Shown: positions 26,437 to 34,951, numbered from the stretch's first letter. The stretch: 64,000 bases of DNA from Rhodopseudomonas julia (GCF_030813515.1 NZ_JAUSUK010000002.1:806001-870000), one strand, 5' to 3'. The notes: generated from the letters alone by a model not told the origin. A program made the numbers and translations.

Positions 26437-26462
26437 AACGGGTGGGAGAGAGCGCAAGTTCC
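26437..26462 (-). promoter_or_regulatory. EcfG promoter of the topoisomerase IB gene (perfect)
   Basis: Minus strand GGAAC (26462-26458), 17 bases, CGTT (26440-26437), 25 bases before the topoisomerase ATG at 26412, with GGAGG in between. Confidence 0.88.
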
Positions 26463-26538
26463 GCCGCTGGGCGGGGAGCTTTCTAAGCCGGCAATCCTAT
26501 GTTTCTCAGAGACTTGCCACTCAGACCGTCGTTGTCGC

Positions 26539-27492
26539 TCAGTTCGTGTAGCCGCGGCCGGCCGGCGAACGTGCGAGCCTCTGACCGCGTCTTGCTTCGC
26601 GATGGATGGTGTAAAGGGCGGCCGCGATGACGATGCCGGCGCCGATGAAGGTGCGCATGGCCGGGACCTCGCTGAAGATCAGGATGCCGAGGATCGTTGC
26701 CCAAAGCAGGCGCGCGTAATCGAGCGCCGCCAGCACGGTCGCTTCGCCGGCTCGAAATGCCTGTATGTTACAGCTTTGCGCGGTGACTGAGACTAGACCG
26801 ATGGCAACGAGCAGGCCGAATTCCGTCCAGCTCGGCCACACCCATTGCCAGATTGCGAGCGGTGTCAGCAAAACACCCACGAAAACCGTCTGGTAGGCGA
26901 GGATGGTGATCGCGAGATCCGAGCGCGACAAGAGCCGAATGATCACCATGACGAGGGCAGCCGACGCGGCGCCCGCCACGGCGAGAAGACCGTAGCCGTC
27001 GATACCTGCGCCGGTCGGGTTGAGCATCACCATGACGCCGATAAAGCCGACGATGATCGCACCCCAGCGGCGGGGTCCGACCGCCTCTTTGAGGATGACG
27101 ATGGCAAAGAGCGGGATGAAAAAGCTCTTGGCGAAAGCGATCGCCGTTGCATCTGCGAGCGGCAGATGAACAACCGCTGTGAAGCCGCAGAACATGGCGA
27201 TGACGGCGAACAGGATGCGTCCCGCGTGAAGGAGAGGGCGCCGGGTCGTCAACGAAGCCGGAAAGCCCCGGATGATGAGCGGCAGAGCGGCGAGAAACAT
27301 CACCGACTGACGCACGACCAGGATTTCAGCGACCGGCAGCCTCGTGCCGATGAGCTTGATCAGCGTCATCATGATGGTGAAGAGAACGGTGGCGACGATG
27401 ATCCAGGCGGCACCGCGGAGATTTCCAGGCAGAGCCTGAAAGCGCTTCGTCAGTCCGGCAGATGTTTCGCCGAACCGGCCCGTTCCATCCAT
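26539..27492 (-). CDS. EamA/DMT-family transporter
   Basis: 317-residue inner-membrane protein with ten hydrophobic segments in two EamA repeats (for example WIIVATVLFTIMMTLIKLIG and, in the second half, ALVMVIIRLLSRSDL). The drug/metabolite transporter superfamily exports or imports small metabolites; the substrate is not predictable. A second EamA gene at 29996, with a molybdenum enzyme between, makes this a local pair of related transporters on opposite strands. The gene is divergent from the molybdenum hydroxylase, with 118 bases between the two starts. Confidence 0.88.
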   Translation of the reverse strand: MDGTGRFGETSAGLTKRFQALPGNLRGAAWIIVATVLFTIMMTLIKLIGTRLPVAEILVVRQSVMFLAALPLIIRGFPASLTTRRPLLHAGRILFAVIAMFCGFTAVVHLPLADATAIAFAKSFFIPLFAIVILKEAVGPRRWGAIIVGFIGVMVMLNPTGAGIDGYGLLAVAGAASAALVMVIIRLLSRSDLAITILAYQTVFVGVLLTPLAIWQWVWPSWTEFGLLVAIGLVSVTAQSCNIQAFRAGEATVLAALDYARLLWATILGILIFSEVPAMRTFIGAGIVIAAALYTIHREARRGQRLARSPAGRGYTN

Positions 27493-27610
27493 GGCTGTCT
27501 ATTGACGCTTCGTCACATTCTCCGTCAAGCTGTGTGCGGTTTTTGCTTCATCGGCGCAGCTTCCCCGCTCGCGCCTGTCTCACCTGCTTTCATGACGGAT
27601 AATTGCGCTA

Positions 27611-29932
27611 ATGACCGATATGGCACCGCCAAAGTTTGGCATGGGCGCGCGGGTGCGCCGTGTCGAGGATGAGGCTCTCATTCGTGGTGAGGGCCGCTAT
27701 ACGACCGACGTGAAGCCGGCCGGCACGCTTGCCGCCTTCGTCCTGCGTTCGCCGCTCGCGCATGCTCGCTTCGAGGCGCCGCGTATTGGTGAGGCGCAAA
27801 AGGCGGATGGCGTGAAGCTCGTGTGGACAGCGGCGGATGTCGCCGACATGGCCGCCATGCCCTGTCTCGGATCCGGGCCGGTCAAGGGCGAAATGCGCAA
27901 GGCCGAGGTGCCGGTTCTTTGCGATGGCGTGGTCCGGCATGTCGGTGATGCTGTCGCTTTCGTTGTTGCCGATACAATCGAGAATGCGCGCGCGGCGGCG
28001 GAACTGATCGAAATCGACTACGAGCCTCTGCCTGTCGCGATCGGCACCGATCGGCTGCTTGAGGCGGATACGCCCCTCGTCTGGCCCGAGCACCGGACGA
28101 ATCTTGCCTTCGAGTATGAGGTGGGAGATGCGGCGGCGACGGAGGCGGCTTTCGCCAAGGCCGACAAGGTCGCGCGGCTCAGCCTCGTCAACAACCGCCT
28201 CGTCTGCAACTATATCGAGCCTCGTGCGATCGTTGCCGAATACGACCTGGAGCAGGAACGCTGGACGCTGACGGTCGGCTCGCAGGGCGTGCATGGCATG
28301 CGCAAGGCGATCTCCAAAGCGATGCAGGTGGACCCGTCGCGCTTTCGTGTCGTCACGCCGGAGGTCGGCGGCGGCTTCGGCCCCAAAATGTTCGCCTACC
28401 GGGAATATCCGCTCGCTGCCAAAGCGGCCTCAGTGCTCGGACAACCGGTGCGCTGGGTCTGCGACCGCAACGAGCATTTTCAGTCGGATGTGCAAGGCCG
28501 CGACAACCTCGCGGAGGCGGCCATGGCGCTTGATCGAGACGGCCGCATCCTCGCCATGAAGGTCGATCTCACAGCCAATATGGGCGCCTATCTCTCGCAG
28601 TTCGGGCCATACATTCCGTGGGTCGGGATTTCGATGACGACCGGCCTTTACGATATCGACATCGCCCATGTGAGCGTCAAAGGCGTTTATTCGAACACTG
28701 TGCCGGTCGATGCTTATCGTGGTGCTGGGCGCCCCGAAGCGGCGTTTCTCTTGGAGCGGCTGATCGACGAGGCTGCCCGGGTGGCCGGTCTCGCTCCCGA
28801 GGAAATCCGGCGGCGCAACTTCATTCGGCCGGAGCAATTGCCCTACGAGACTGTCACCGGGCGGTTGTATGATACAGGCGAATTTGCCGGGCATCTGGAA
28901 CGGGCGCTGGAGATGTCGGACCGTCTCGGATTCGAGGCGCGAGCTGCAGAGAGCAAGGCGCGCGGGCGGCTCAGGGGCATCGGGATGGCGAGCTATGTCG
29001 AGGCCTGCGCCTTCGCCGGCTCCGAACCGGCGAAGGTCGTTCTCGAAGACGACGGCCATGTGGCGCTCTTCATCGGCACGCAGGCGAGCGGGCAGGGACA
29101 CCGCACGGCCTATGCCCAGTTCGTGGCCGAGCGGCTCGGCCTCGATCTCGATCAGATCCGGGTGCATCAGGGCGATACCGATGCGCTGGAGACCGGCGGC
29201 GGCACGGGCGGCTCACGTTCCATCCCGCTCGGCGGTCCGTCCGTGCGGATCGCATCGGACAATCTTGCGGAAAAGCTCAAGGATCTGGCGGCCGATGCGC
29301 TGGAAGCGGCTGCGGGCGATATCGAGCTTGCCGCCGGAGAGGCGCGGATCGTCGGGACCGACCGGACGATTTCCTTCGCCGATCTCGCGGCGCAAGCGGG
29401 CGACCGGGAGAAGGTGGCCGCCGTCGGGGAATTCAAGCAGGCGGAAGCCACTTACCCCAACGGCACGCATGTCTGCGAATTGGAGATCGATCCGGAGACG
29501 GGCAGCGCACGCATCGAACGCTACACCATCGTTGATGATTTTGGGGTCACCGTGAATCCCATGCTGCTCGAGGGCCAGGTGCATGGCGGTGTGGTGCAGA
29601 GCATCGGCCAGGTGCTTCTGGAGAACACGGTCTATGACGAAGACGGGCAGCTTCTGACGGCAAGCTTCAGCGACTATGCCATGCCGCGCGCCTGGGACAC
29701 TGTCTCCTTCCATTTCGAGACGCGCAACGTGCCTTCCACGCACAATGCTTTGGGCATCAAAGGTGCCGGCGAGGCGGGAACGATCGGGGCGACGCCCGCG
29801 GTCATGAATGCCGTTGTCGATGCGCTTTATCGAGAGTACGGGATCCGCCATCTCGACCTGCCGGCGACACCGCTGCGGGTGTGGAATGCCATTCAAGCCG
29901 CGAAGGCGGCGCTCCCCGGACAACGAGGCTAG
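27611..29932 (+). CDS. xanthine dehydrogenase/CoxL family molybdopterin-binding large subunit, orphan
   Basis: 773-residue molybdenum hydroxylase large subunit. Motifs: N-terminal RVEDEALIRGEGRYTTDV, the Mo-cofactor region VGGGFGPKMFAYREYPLAA, AYRGAGRPEA (the form II signature rather than the AYxCSFR of true CO dehydrogenase) and the catalytic-glutamate segment GIKGAGEAGTIGATP near the C-terminus. It probably hydroxylates an aldehyde or heterocycle. The FAD (CoxM) and 2Fe-2S (CoxS) subunits are not next to it, which is unusual. ATG 27611, with another ATG at 27620. Confidence 0.9.
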   Translation: MTDMAPPKFGMGARVRRVEDEALIRGEGRYTTDVKPAGTLAAFVLRSPLAHARFEAPRIGEAQKADGVKLVWTAADVADMAAMPCLGSGPVKGEMRKAEVPVLCDGVVRHVGDAVAFVVADTIENARAAAELIEIDYEPLPVAIGTDRLLEADTPLVWPEHRTNLAFEYEVGDAAATEAAFAKADKVARLSLVNNRLVCNYIEPRAIVAEYDLEQERWTLTVGSQGVHGMRKAISKAMQVDPSRFRVVTPEVGGGFGPKMFAYREYPLAAKAASVLGQPVRWVCDRNEHFQSDVQGRDNLAEAAMALDRDGRILAMKVDLTANMGAYLSQFGPYIPWVGISMTTGLYDIDIAHVSVKGVYSNTVPVDAYRGAGRPEAAFLLERLIDEAARVAGLAPEEIRRRNFIRPEQLPYETVTGRLYDTGEFAGHLERALEMSDRLGFEARAAESKARGRLRGIGMASYVEACAFAGSEPAKVVLEDDGHVALFIGTQASGQGHRTAYAQFVAERLGLDLDQIRVHQGDTDALETGGGTGGSRSIPLGGPSVRIASDNLAEKLKDLAADALEAAAGDIELAAGEARIVGTDRTISFADLAAQAGDREKVAAVGEFKQAEATYPNGTHVCELEIDPETGSARIERYTIVDDFGVTVNPMLLEGQVHGGVVQSIGQVLLENTVYDEDGQLLTASFSDYAMPRAWDTVSFHFETRNVPSTHNALGIKGAGEAGTIGATPAVMNAVVDALYREYGIRHLDLPATPLRVWNAIQAAKAALPGQRG

Positions 29933-29995
29933 GGTGACCAAAGACGAAGCGGACTGCCGGCGTAGAGCGCGGCAGAGCCGAGGCGGTGGCCCATC

Positions 29996-30922
29996 GTGAC
30001 CACAGCGACCCGTGCCATCATTCTCAAGGTCAGCTCGACCATTGCTTTCGCGCTCATGCTTTCATGCATCAAGCTCGTCGGCGAGCGCGTGCCGACCGGG
30101 GAGATCGTGTTCTTTCGCTCCGCCTTTGCGCTCGTTCCGCTTCTCGGCATGCTCGCCTGGCAGAACAAGCTCAAAGAGGCGGTGCGCACCAAGGATCCCT
30201 GGAGCCATGCCCGTCGCGGCCTCATCGGGGTGACGACGATGATGCTGTGGTTTGCCGGCGTCCAGCGTTTGCCGCTGCCCGAATCCATGGCGATCAGCTA
30301 TGGCGCGCCTTTGATGATCGTCGTCTTAGGCGCAGTGATCCTTCACGAAACGGTGCGCATTTATCGTTCGACCGCCGTGGCGGTCGGTTTCGTCGGCATC
30401 ATGATCGTGCTGTGGCCACGCTTCGACCTTCTGTCGAGCGGTGAACTCGGCGGACGCGAGTTCGTCGGTTCGCTCTGCGCGCTCGGCTCCATGGTGCTGA
30501 CGGCGGTGGTCGCGATCCTCATCCGGAAGATGACGGCGACGGAATCGACCTCCGCCATCGTCTTCTATTTTTCGGTGACGTGCACGGTGGTGGCGCTTCT
30601 GACCATCCCGTTCGGATGGGTCATGCCCGATAGGGAAGAGATGATCCTTCTGACCCTCTGCGGGCTCTTCGGCGGCCTGGGGCAGATCACCCTGACGGCC
30701 GCCTATCGTCATGCCGAGACGTCGACGATTGCGCCTTTCGAGTACGCCTCGATGATTTGGGGCACGATCGCCGGCTATCTGCTCTTCAATGAGATCCCGG
30801 GAATGAACGTCGCCGTGGGCGGCGCGGTCGTCATCGCTGCCGGCATCTTCATCATCTACCGCGAGCACCAATTGGGGCTGGAGCGGCGAAAGATGCGCAA
30901 GTTGTCGACGCCGCAGGGTTGA
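29996..30922 (+). CDS. EamA/DMT-family transporter
   Basis: 308 residues, ten predicted transmembrane segments in two EamA repeats. The half ending MISYGAPLM-type helix (ESMAISYGAPLMIVVLGAVI) and ASMIWGTIAGYLLFNEIPG are characteristic. Start is GTG 29996, preceded by GAGGCGG. It follows the molybdenum hydroxylase by 63 bases on the same strand, so the two could be co-transcribed and the transporter might move the enzyme's substrate or product (inference). Confidence 0.88.
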   Translation: MTTATRAIILKVSSTIAFALMLSCIKLVGERVPTGEIVFFRSAFALVPLLGMLAWQNKLKEAVRTKDPWSHARRGLIGVTTMMLWFAGVQRLPLPESMAISYGAPLMIVVLGAVILHETVRIYRSTAVAVGFVGIMIVLWPRFDLLSSGELGGREFVGSLCALGSMVLTAVVAILIRKMTATESTSAIVFYFSVTCTVVALLTIPFGWVMPDREEMILLTLCGLFGGLGQITLTAAYRHAETSTIAPFEYASMIWGTIAGYLLFNEIPGMNVAVGGAVVIAAGIFIIYREHQLGLERRKMRKLSTPQG

Positions 30923-30934
30923 GGCGGATGAGCC

Positions 30935-31171
30935 TCAGAATGCCTTGAAGGTGGGAATCGTTTTTGTGTCCTGGATGCCCTCGATGACGTGCACTTTCTC
31001 CTGAACGAAGCGGCCGATGTCATCGTCTGGGTTCAGGTAGAATTTCGCCAGAAGGTCGTAATCGCCTGCTGTGGAATAGATTTCGGATGCGATCTCGGCA
31101 TCGGCCAAGGCGGTGGCGACCTGGTAGGCCTGGCCGAGCTGGCATTTGATAAGTACGAAAAACGGGGTCAT
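30935..31171 (-). CDS. stand-alone Lrp/AsnC ligand-binding (RAM) domain protein
   Basis: 78-residue protein containing only the effector-binding RAM domain of Lrp/AsnC regulators (FVLIKCQLGQAYQVATALAD, then VQEKVHVIEGIQDTKTIPTF); the DNA-binding helix-turn-helix is absent. Such stand-alone domains bind amino acids and oligomerise, and may sense metabolites or modulate full-length Lrp proteins. Start ATG 31171 with GGAGACAGCC just upstream. It is divergent from the thiamine operon, whose riboswitch leader starts about 100 bases away. Confidence 0.85.
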   Translation of the reverse strand: MTPFFVLIKCQLGQAYQVATALADAEIASEIYSTAGDYDLLAKFYLNPDDDIGRFVQEKVHVIEGIQDTKTIPTFKAF

Positions 31172-31275
31172 GGGCTGTCTCCTTGGCGCGGAGAAAACCG
31201 CAACTGTCCGGTCCCGGCAAGTGCCAAGCCGCCGATGCTTGCAAAGCGCCTCACAGACCACTAGATCGGGAGGCG

Positions 31276-31372
31276 TCTCAGGGGGTGCCGCTGCAATCTG
31301 CGGGCGGCTGAGAGGCGATCCGGCCAACCCCTCGAACCTGATCCGGTTAACACCGGCGGAGGGATGGGATGA
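31276..31372 (+). ncRNA. TPP (THI-box) riboswitch of the thiM operon
   Basis: The conserved thi-box elements appear in order: GGGGTGCC (about 31282-31289), GGCTGAGAGG (31306-31315), CGAACCTGATCCGG (31333-31346), TTAACACCGGCGGAGGGATG to about 31366. These form the P2-P5 core that binds thiamine pyrophosphate. It precedes thiMED, so high TPP should shut the operon off. Confidence 0.95.
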
Positions 31373-31402
31373 TGCCGAGAAATCCTCGTCGTTCATTTGC
31401 TT

Positions 31403-31430
31403 CCGCTTCGGGCCGGGTCCGAAGTGGGAG
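31403..31430 (+). promoter_or_regulatory. expression-platform hairpin covering the thiM ribosome site
   Basis: CCGCTTCGG (31403-31411) can pair with CCGAAGTGG (31419-31427), with one G-T wobble. The 3' arm runs into GGGAG (31426-31430), the ribosome site for ATG 31437. No T tract follows, so the TPP switch most likely works by hiding the ribosome site rather than by transcription termination. Confidence 0.65.
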
Positions 31431-31436
31431 AATTCA

Positions 31437-32258
31437 ATGGCTATGACGATCGACGAGGTTTTTGTGGCGCTGACGGATCTCCGGGCGCGCCAGCCTCTCG
31501 TCCAAAACATCACCAATTTCGTTTCGATGAGCGTCTCCGCCAACGCGCTCCTCGCACTCGGGGCATCGCCGGCTATGGTGCATGCCGAGGAAGAGGTCGG
31601 CGATTTCGCCAAGCTCGCGGATGCGCTCGTCGTCAATATCGGAACGTTGTCGCCTGCCTGGCTGCGCGCCATGAAAAAGGCGGCCGAGGCGATGGGGGAG
31701 CAGCAGAAGCCCTGGGTGCTCGACCCGGTGGCGACGGGCGCGACGCCTTATCGAAGCGAGGCCGCGAGCACGCTTTTGTCGCTGCGGCCGACGATCGTGC
31801 GCGGCAATGCGAGCGAGATCATGAGCCTTGCAGGCGAGGCCGGCGCACTCGGCAAGGGTGTCGATTCTCTGGCCGGGTCCGACCAGGCGGTCGAGGCGGC
31901 GAAGGCGCTGGCGCGGACATCGGGAAGTGTCGTCGCCGTCACCGGCACGACCGATTACGCGACGGATGGGGAAGAGGTGGTTTCGGTCACCGGCGGGCAT
32001 GCGCTCATGCCGCGCTCAACCGCCCTCGGCTGTGCACTGTCTGCCTGCGTCGCCGCTTTCTCGGCCGTGCGGCCGCCACTTGCAGCGGCCACCGCTGGGC
32101 TCGCCGTTTATGCTGCCGCGGGGCGGATCGCCGGGGAGCGATGCGACAACGGGCCCGGGCATCTGCCGGCAGAGCTTTGCGACGCGCTTTTCCGCATGGA
32201 CAAGGATCTTCTTGCTGCCCATTGCGCTATCGGAGCCGGAAGCGGGGAGGCCGAATGA
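31437..32258 (+). CDS. thiM: hydroxyethylthiazole kinase
   Basis: 273-residue ribokinase-fold enzyme that phosphorylates 4-methyl-5-(2-hydroxyethyl)thiazole in thiamine salvage. Signatures: PLVQNITNFVSMSVSANALL at residues 20-39, the VLDPVATGATPYR region, and the C-terminal catalytic STALGCALSACVAAF (the family anion hole lies here). First gene after the TPP riboswitch. The stop overlaps the thiE start (ATGATG), so translation is coupled. Confidence 0.94.
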   Translation: MAMTIDEVFVALTDLRARQPLVQNITNFVSMSVSANALLALGASPAMVHAEEEVGDFAKLADALVVNIGTLSPAWLRAMKKAAEAMGEQQKPWVLDPVATGATPYRSEAASTLLSLRPTIVRGNASEIMSLAGEAGALGKGVDSLAGSDQAVEAAKALARTSGSVVAVTGTTDYATDGEEVVSVTGGHALMPRSTALGCALSACVAAFSAVRPPLAAATAGLAVYAAAGRIAGERCDNGPGHLPAELCDALFRMDKDLLAAHCAIGAGSGEAE

Positions 32259-32908
32259 TGCGCCATCCCTTCGATCTCTCGCTTTACCTCGTCACCGATC
32301 CGAAGCTCTGCGGTTCGCGCGATTTCTTCGAGACGGTCGCTGCGGCCGTTGAAGGCGGCGTGACGCTGGTGCAGCTGCGCGATCCCGATGCCGGCACGCG
32401 CGAGCTCGTTGCCATTGCGCGCCGGCTCAAGGCCTTGCTGCAGCCCACGGGCGTGCCGCTCATCGTCAATGACCGCATCGATGTGGCCCTCGCGGCCGAG
32501 GCTGACGGTGTGCATCTCGGCCAGAGTGATATGGATGGCGCCGATGCAAGGCGGCTGATCGGCGAGGAACGGATCCTGGGCATTTCCGTCGGCAATGCGT
32601 CGGAACACGAGGCGTCCCGAGACGCTCTCGCCGGCGCCGATTATATCGGGGTCGGGCCGGTCTACACGACGGCCACCAAGCCCAATGCCGGGGCTGCCAT
32701 CGGGCTGAAGGGTCTCGCCGCGGTCACGCGAGCCGTCGGGCTTCGCTCCGTCGCCATCGGGGGGATCGGCACTGCCAATGCCGCGGAATGCATCGCTGCC
32801 GGGGCCGAGGGCGTTGCCGTCGTATCTGCCATCATGGGCGCCGACGACCCACAAGCCGCCGCCCGGACGCTTCTGGAACACATTCGTACAGCGAAGGACA
32901 CACAATGA
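32255..32908 (+). CDS. thiE: thiamine-phosphate synthase
   Basis: 217-residue TIM-barrel enzyme joining HMP-PP and thiazole phosphate into thiamine phosphate. Motifs: LSLYLVTDPKLCG, VTLVQLRDPDAGTRELV, LIVNDRIDVALAAEADGVHL, YIGVGPVYTTATKP and AIGGIGTANA, all typical of ThiE. Two adjacent ATGs (32255 and 32258) overlap the thiM stop; AGCGGGGAGG at 32241-32250 fits 32258 slightly better. The stop overlaps thiD. Confidence 0.94.
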   Translation: MMRHPFDLSLYLVTDPKLCGSRDFFETVAAAVEGGVTLVQLRDPDAGTRELVAIARRLKALLQPTGVPLIVNDRIDVALAAEADGVHLGQSDMDGADARRLIGEERILGISVGNASEHEASRDALAGADYIGVGPVYTTATKPNAGAAIGLKGLAAVTRAVGLRSVAIGGIGTANAAECIAAGAEGVAVVSAIMGADDPQAAARTLLEHIRTAKDTQ

Positions 32909-33711
32909 CTGCCATCGCACTTTCGATCGCAGGAACGGACCCGACGAGCGGCGCCGGCATCCAGGCCGACCTCAAGACTTTTTCCGCGCTCGGCGTCTAC
33001 GGCGCGACGGTGATCACGGCGCTGGTCGCCCAGAACACGTGTGGTGTGAGAGCCATTCATGACGTGCCCGCGGATTTCGTGGCGGCCGAGATCGATGCGG
33101 TCTTCTCCGATCTTGCGGTCGGGGCGACCAAGATCGGCATGCTTTCGAAGCCTGAGGTCATCGAGACGGTGGCCGAGGGTCTGACGCGTTGGGAGCCCGG
33201 CCCCGTCGTGCTCGACCCGGTAATGGTTGCCGCTTCCGGCGATCCGCTCATCGCCGATGAGGCGGTCACGAGCCTGCGCGAGAGACTTTTCCCGCTTGCC
33301 GCCGTGATCACGCCCAATCTGATGGAAGCGGCGCGCCTTCTCGACGAGGAACTCGCGCAAGATGCCGACGCCATGCTGCGACAGGCGAAGGCGCTTGCAG
33401 ATTTCGGCGCCGGGGCTGTCCTTCTCAAAGGCGGGCATGGCAATGGCGACGAAGCCGCGGATCTGTTGTGGGTCGACGACGCGGCCCATTGGTTCAGCGC
33501 GCCGCGCATCGAAACCAAGAATACGCACGGCACGGGCTGCACGTTGTCATCGGCCATCGCGGCCGGACTTGCCAATGGGCTCGGCCTGCCGGAGGCGGTC
33601 GATGCCGCCAAGGCCTATGTCCACAACGCCATTATCAATGCGGACCTCCTGGAGGTCGGGAAAGGACATGGACCGGTTCACCATTTCTACCGGCAATGGA
33701 GGAACGGATGA
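32905..33711 (+). CDS. thiD: hydroxymethylpyrimidine (phosphate) kinase
   Basis: 268-residue kinase phosphorylating HMP and HMP-P to the diphosphate used by ThiE. Motifs: SIAGTDPTSGAGIQADLKTF at the N-terminus, VLDPVMVAASGDPL in the middle, and NTHGTGCTLSSAIAAGLANG, the ATP/anion-hole region, near the C-terminus. The ATG overlaps the thiE stop (ATGA) and its own stop overlaps the next gene in the same way. Together thiMED convert salvaged thiazole and pyrimidine into thiamine phosphate. Confidence 0.95.
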   Translation: MTAIALSIAGTDPTSGAGIQADLKTFSALGVYGATVITALVAQNTCGVRAIHDVPADFVAAEIDAVFSDLAVGATKIGMLSKPEVIETVAEGLTRWEPGPVVLDPVMVAASGDPLIADEAVTSLRERLFPLAAVITPNLMEAARLLDEELAQDADAMLRQAKALADFGAGAVLLKGGHGNGDEAADLLWVDDAAHWFSAPRIETKNTHGTGCTLSSAIAAGLANGLGLPEAVDAAKAYVHNAIINADLLEVGKGHGPVHHFYRQWRNG

Positions 33712-34793
33712 GCTCTGGCAACGCCCTGAGCCGGCGCAGCCTTCTTGCCGGAGGGGTGGTGGCTGCAGGTGCCGGCGCACTCGCCCGGCCGGCGATCGCG
33801 CAAAGTCGTATCGAATGGTCGATGGTCACGTCGTGGCCGAAGAACCTGCCGGGTCCCGGCGTTTCGGCGGAACGGATCGCGCGCGATATCGAGATCGCGT
33901 CCGGCGGGCGCATGGTCGTGCAGGTGCATGCCGCCGGCGAGATCGTCCCGGCACTTGCTGTCTTCGATGCGGTGTCTGAAGGCACTGCGGAAATGGCGCA
34001 CACCGCTTCTTTGTTCTGGGCCGGCAAAGCGAACGTCGCTCCCGTCTTTACAGCGGCACCTTTCGGCCTCACGCCGTTGGAGCATATCACCTGGATCGAC
34101 CATGGCGGCGGCCAGGCGCTGTGGGACAAGCTCTATCGTCCTTTCGGGGTGAAGCCGTTCATGGCAGGAAACACCGGCTTTCAGATGGGCGGCTGGTATC
34201 GGCGCGAGATCAACTCGCTCGACGATTTCAAAGGCCTCAAGATCCGCATGCCGGGCCTCGGTGGCGAGGTCGCGCGCCGGCTTGGGGCGACGCCCGTGTC
34301 GCTGCCGGCATCGGAGATCCTGCCGGCACTGCAATCGGGTACGATCGACGCGACGGAGTTTCTTGGGCCCTGGTCGGATCTTGCCATGGGATTCTGGCAG
34401 GTTGCCAAGAATTATTACTGGCCCGGCTTTCACGAGCCGAATGGTACCGGTGAGGGCCTCGTCTCGATCTCCGCCTGGCAGACATTGCCGGACGATCTCA
34501 AGGCCGTCGTGCGCCATGTCCTCGCGGTGGAGAATATCCGCGGCCTGGGCGAGGCCGAGTGGGAGAATGCTCGAGCTCTCGAGCAGCTCAAGCAAGACAA
34601 GGGTGTCGTGCTCAGACGTTTCCCGGACGATTTTCTGAGCGCCGCGCGGCAAGCGTCCGACGAGGTCTTCGATGACCTTGCCGAGGACGGTGGCGTGTCG
34701 GGTGAGATCGTCGACAGTTACCGCTCCGCACGGGCACGGATGCAACCCTGGTCGGAAGTGAGCGAGGCGGCGCTTCTCGCCGCCCGCCGCTGA
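33708..34793 (+). CDS. TRAP transporter substrate-binding protein (DctP/TakP-like), Tat-exported
   Basis: 361-residue periplasmic solute-binding protein. The N-terminus has a twin-arginine signal (SRRSLLAGG, then an Ala/Gly core, cleavage likely after AIA at residue 31). The mature part carries family features: GGRMVVQVHAAGEIVPAL, a central FKGLKIRMPGLGGEVARRLG with the ligand arginine position, and FLGPWSDLAMGFW. It resembles the 2-oxoacid-binding TakP group. It overlaps the thiD stop (ATGA) inside a TPP-riboswitch operon, and no TRAP membrane subunits (DctQ/DctM) are nearby. The ligand is unknown. Confidence 0.88.
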   Translation: MSSGNALSRRSLLAGGVVAAGAGALARPAIAQSRIEWSMVTSWPKNLPGPGVSAERIARDIEIASGGRMVVQVHAAGEIVPALAVFDAVSEGTAEMAHTASLFWAGKANVAPVFTAAPFGLTPLEHITWIDHGGGQALWDKLYRPFGVKPFMAGNTGFQMGGWYRREINSLDDFKGLKIRMPGLGGEVARRLGATPVSLPASEILPALQSGTIDATEFLGPWSDLAMGFWQVAKNYYWPGFHEPNGTGEGLVSISAWQTLPDDLKAVVRHVLAVENIRGLGEAEWENARALEQLKQDKGVVLRRFPDDFLSAARQASDEVFDDLAEDGGVSGEIVDSYRSARARMQPWSEVSEAALLAARR

Positions 34794-34794
34794 T

Positions 34795-34944
34795 TTATCG
34801 CGTCGAAGGGCAGGGAGCGCCGCAAGGGGCGCAGGCCACGACGTCGCTGGTGCCGCTCTGACTAAGAGGGGGCGACAGGAGATGGTCGGCAAGAACGAGC
34901 AGCAGCCCGAGCGTGACGAAGCCGAAAAGAAGATAACGCGCCAT
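34795..34944 (-). CDS. 49-residue membrane-anchored cysteine-containing peptide, unannotated type
   Basis: ATG 34944 to TAA 34795, 49 residues. Residues 3-20 form one hydrophobic helix (RYLLFGFVTLGLLLVLAD); the C-terminus, presumably periplasmic, has three cysteines in ACAPCGAPCPS. A ribosome site GAGGCGG lies just upstream, and the start is 7 bases after the stop of the YeeE/YedE gene, so it is the third gene of the sulfur operon. No known family is recognised. The C-x2-C-x3-C pattern suggests metal, thiol or sulfane-sulfur handling (inference). Confidence 0.6.
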   Translation of the reverse strand: MARYLLFGFVTLGLLLVLADHLLSPPLSQSGTSDVVACAPCGAPCPSTR

Positions 34945-34951
34945 CACCGCC

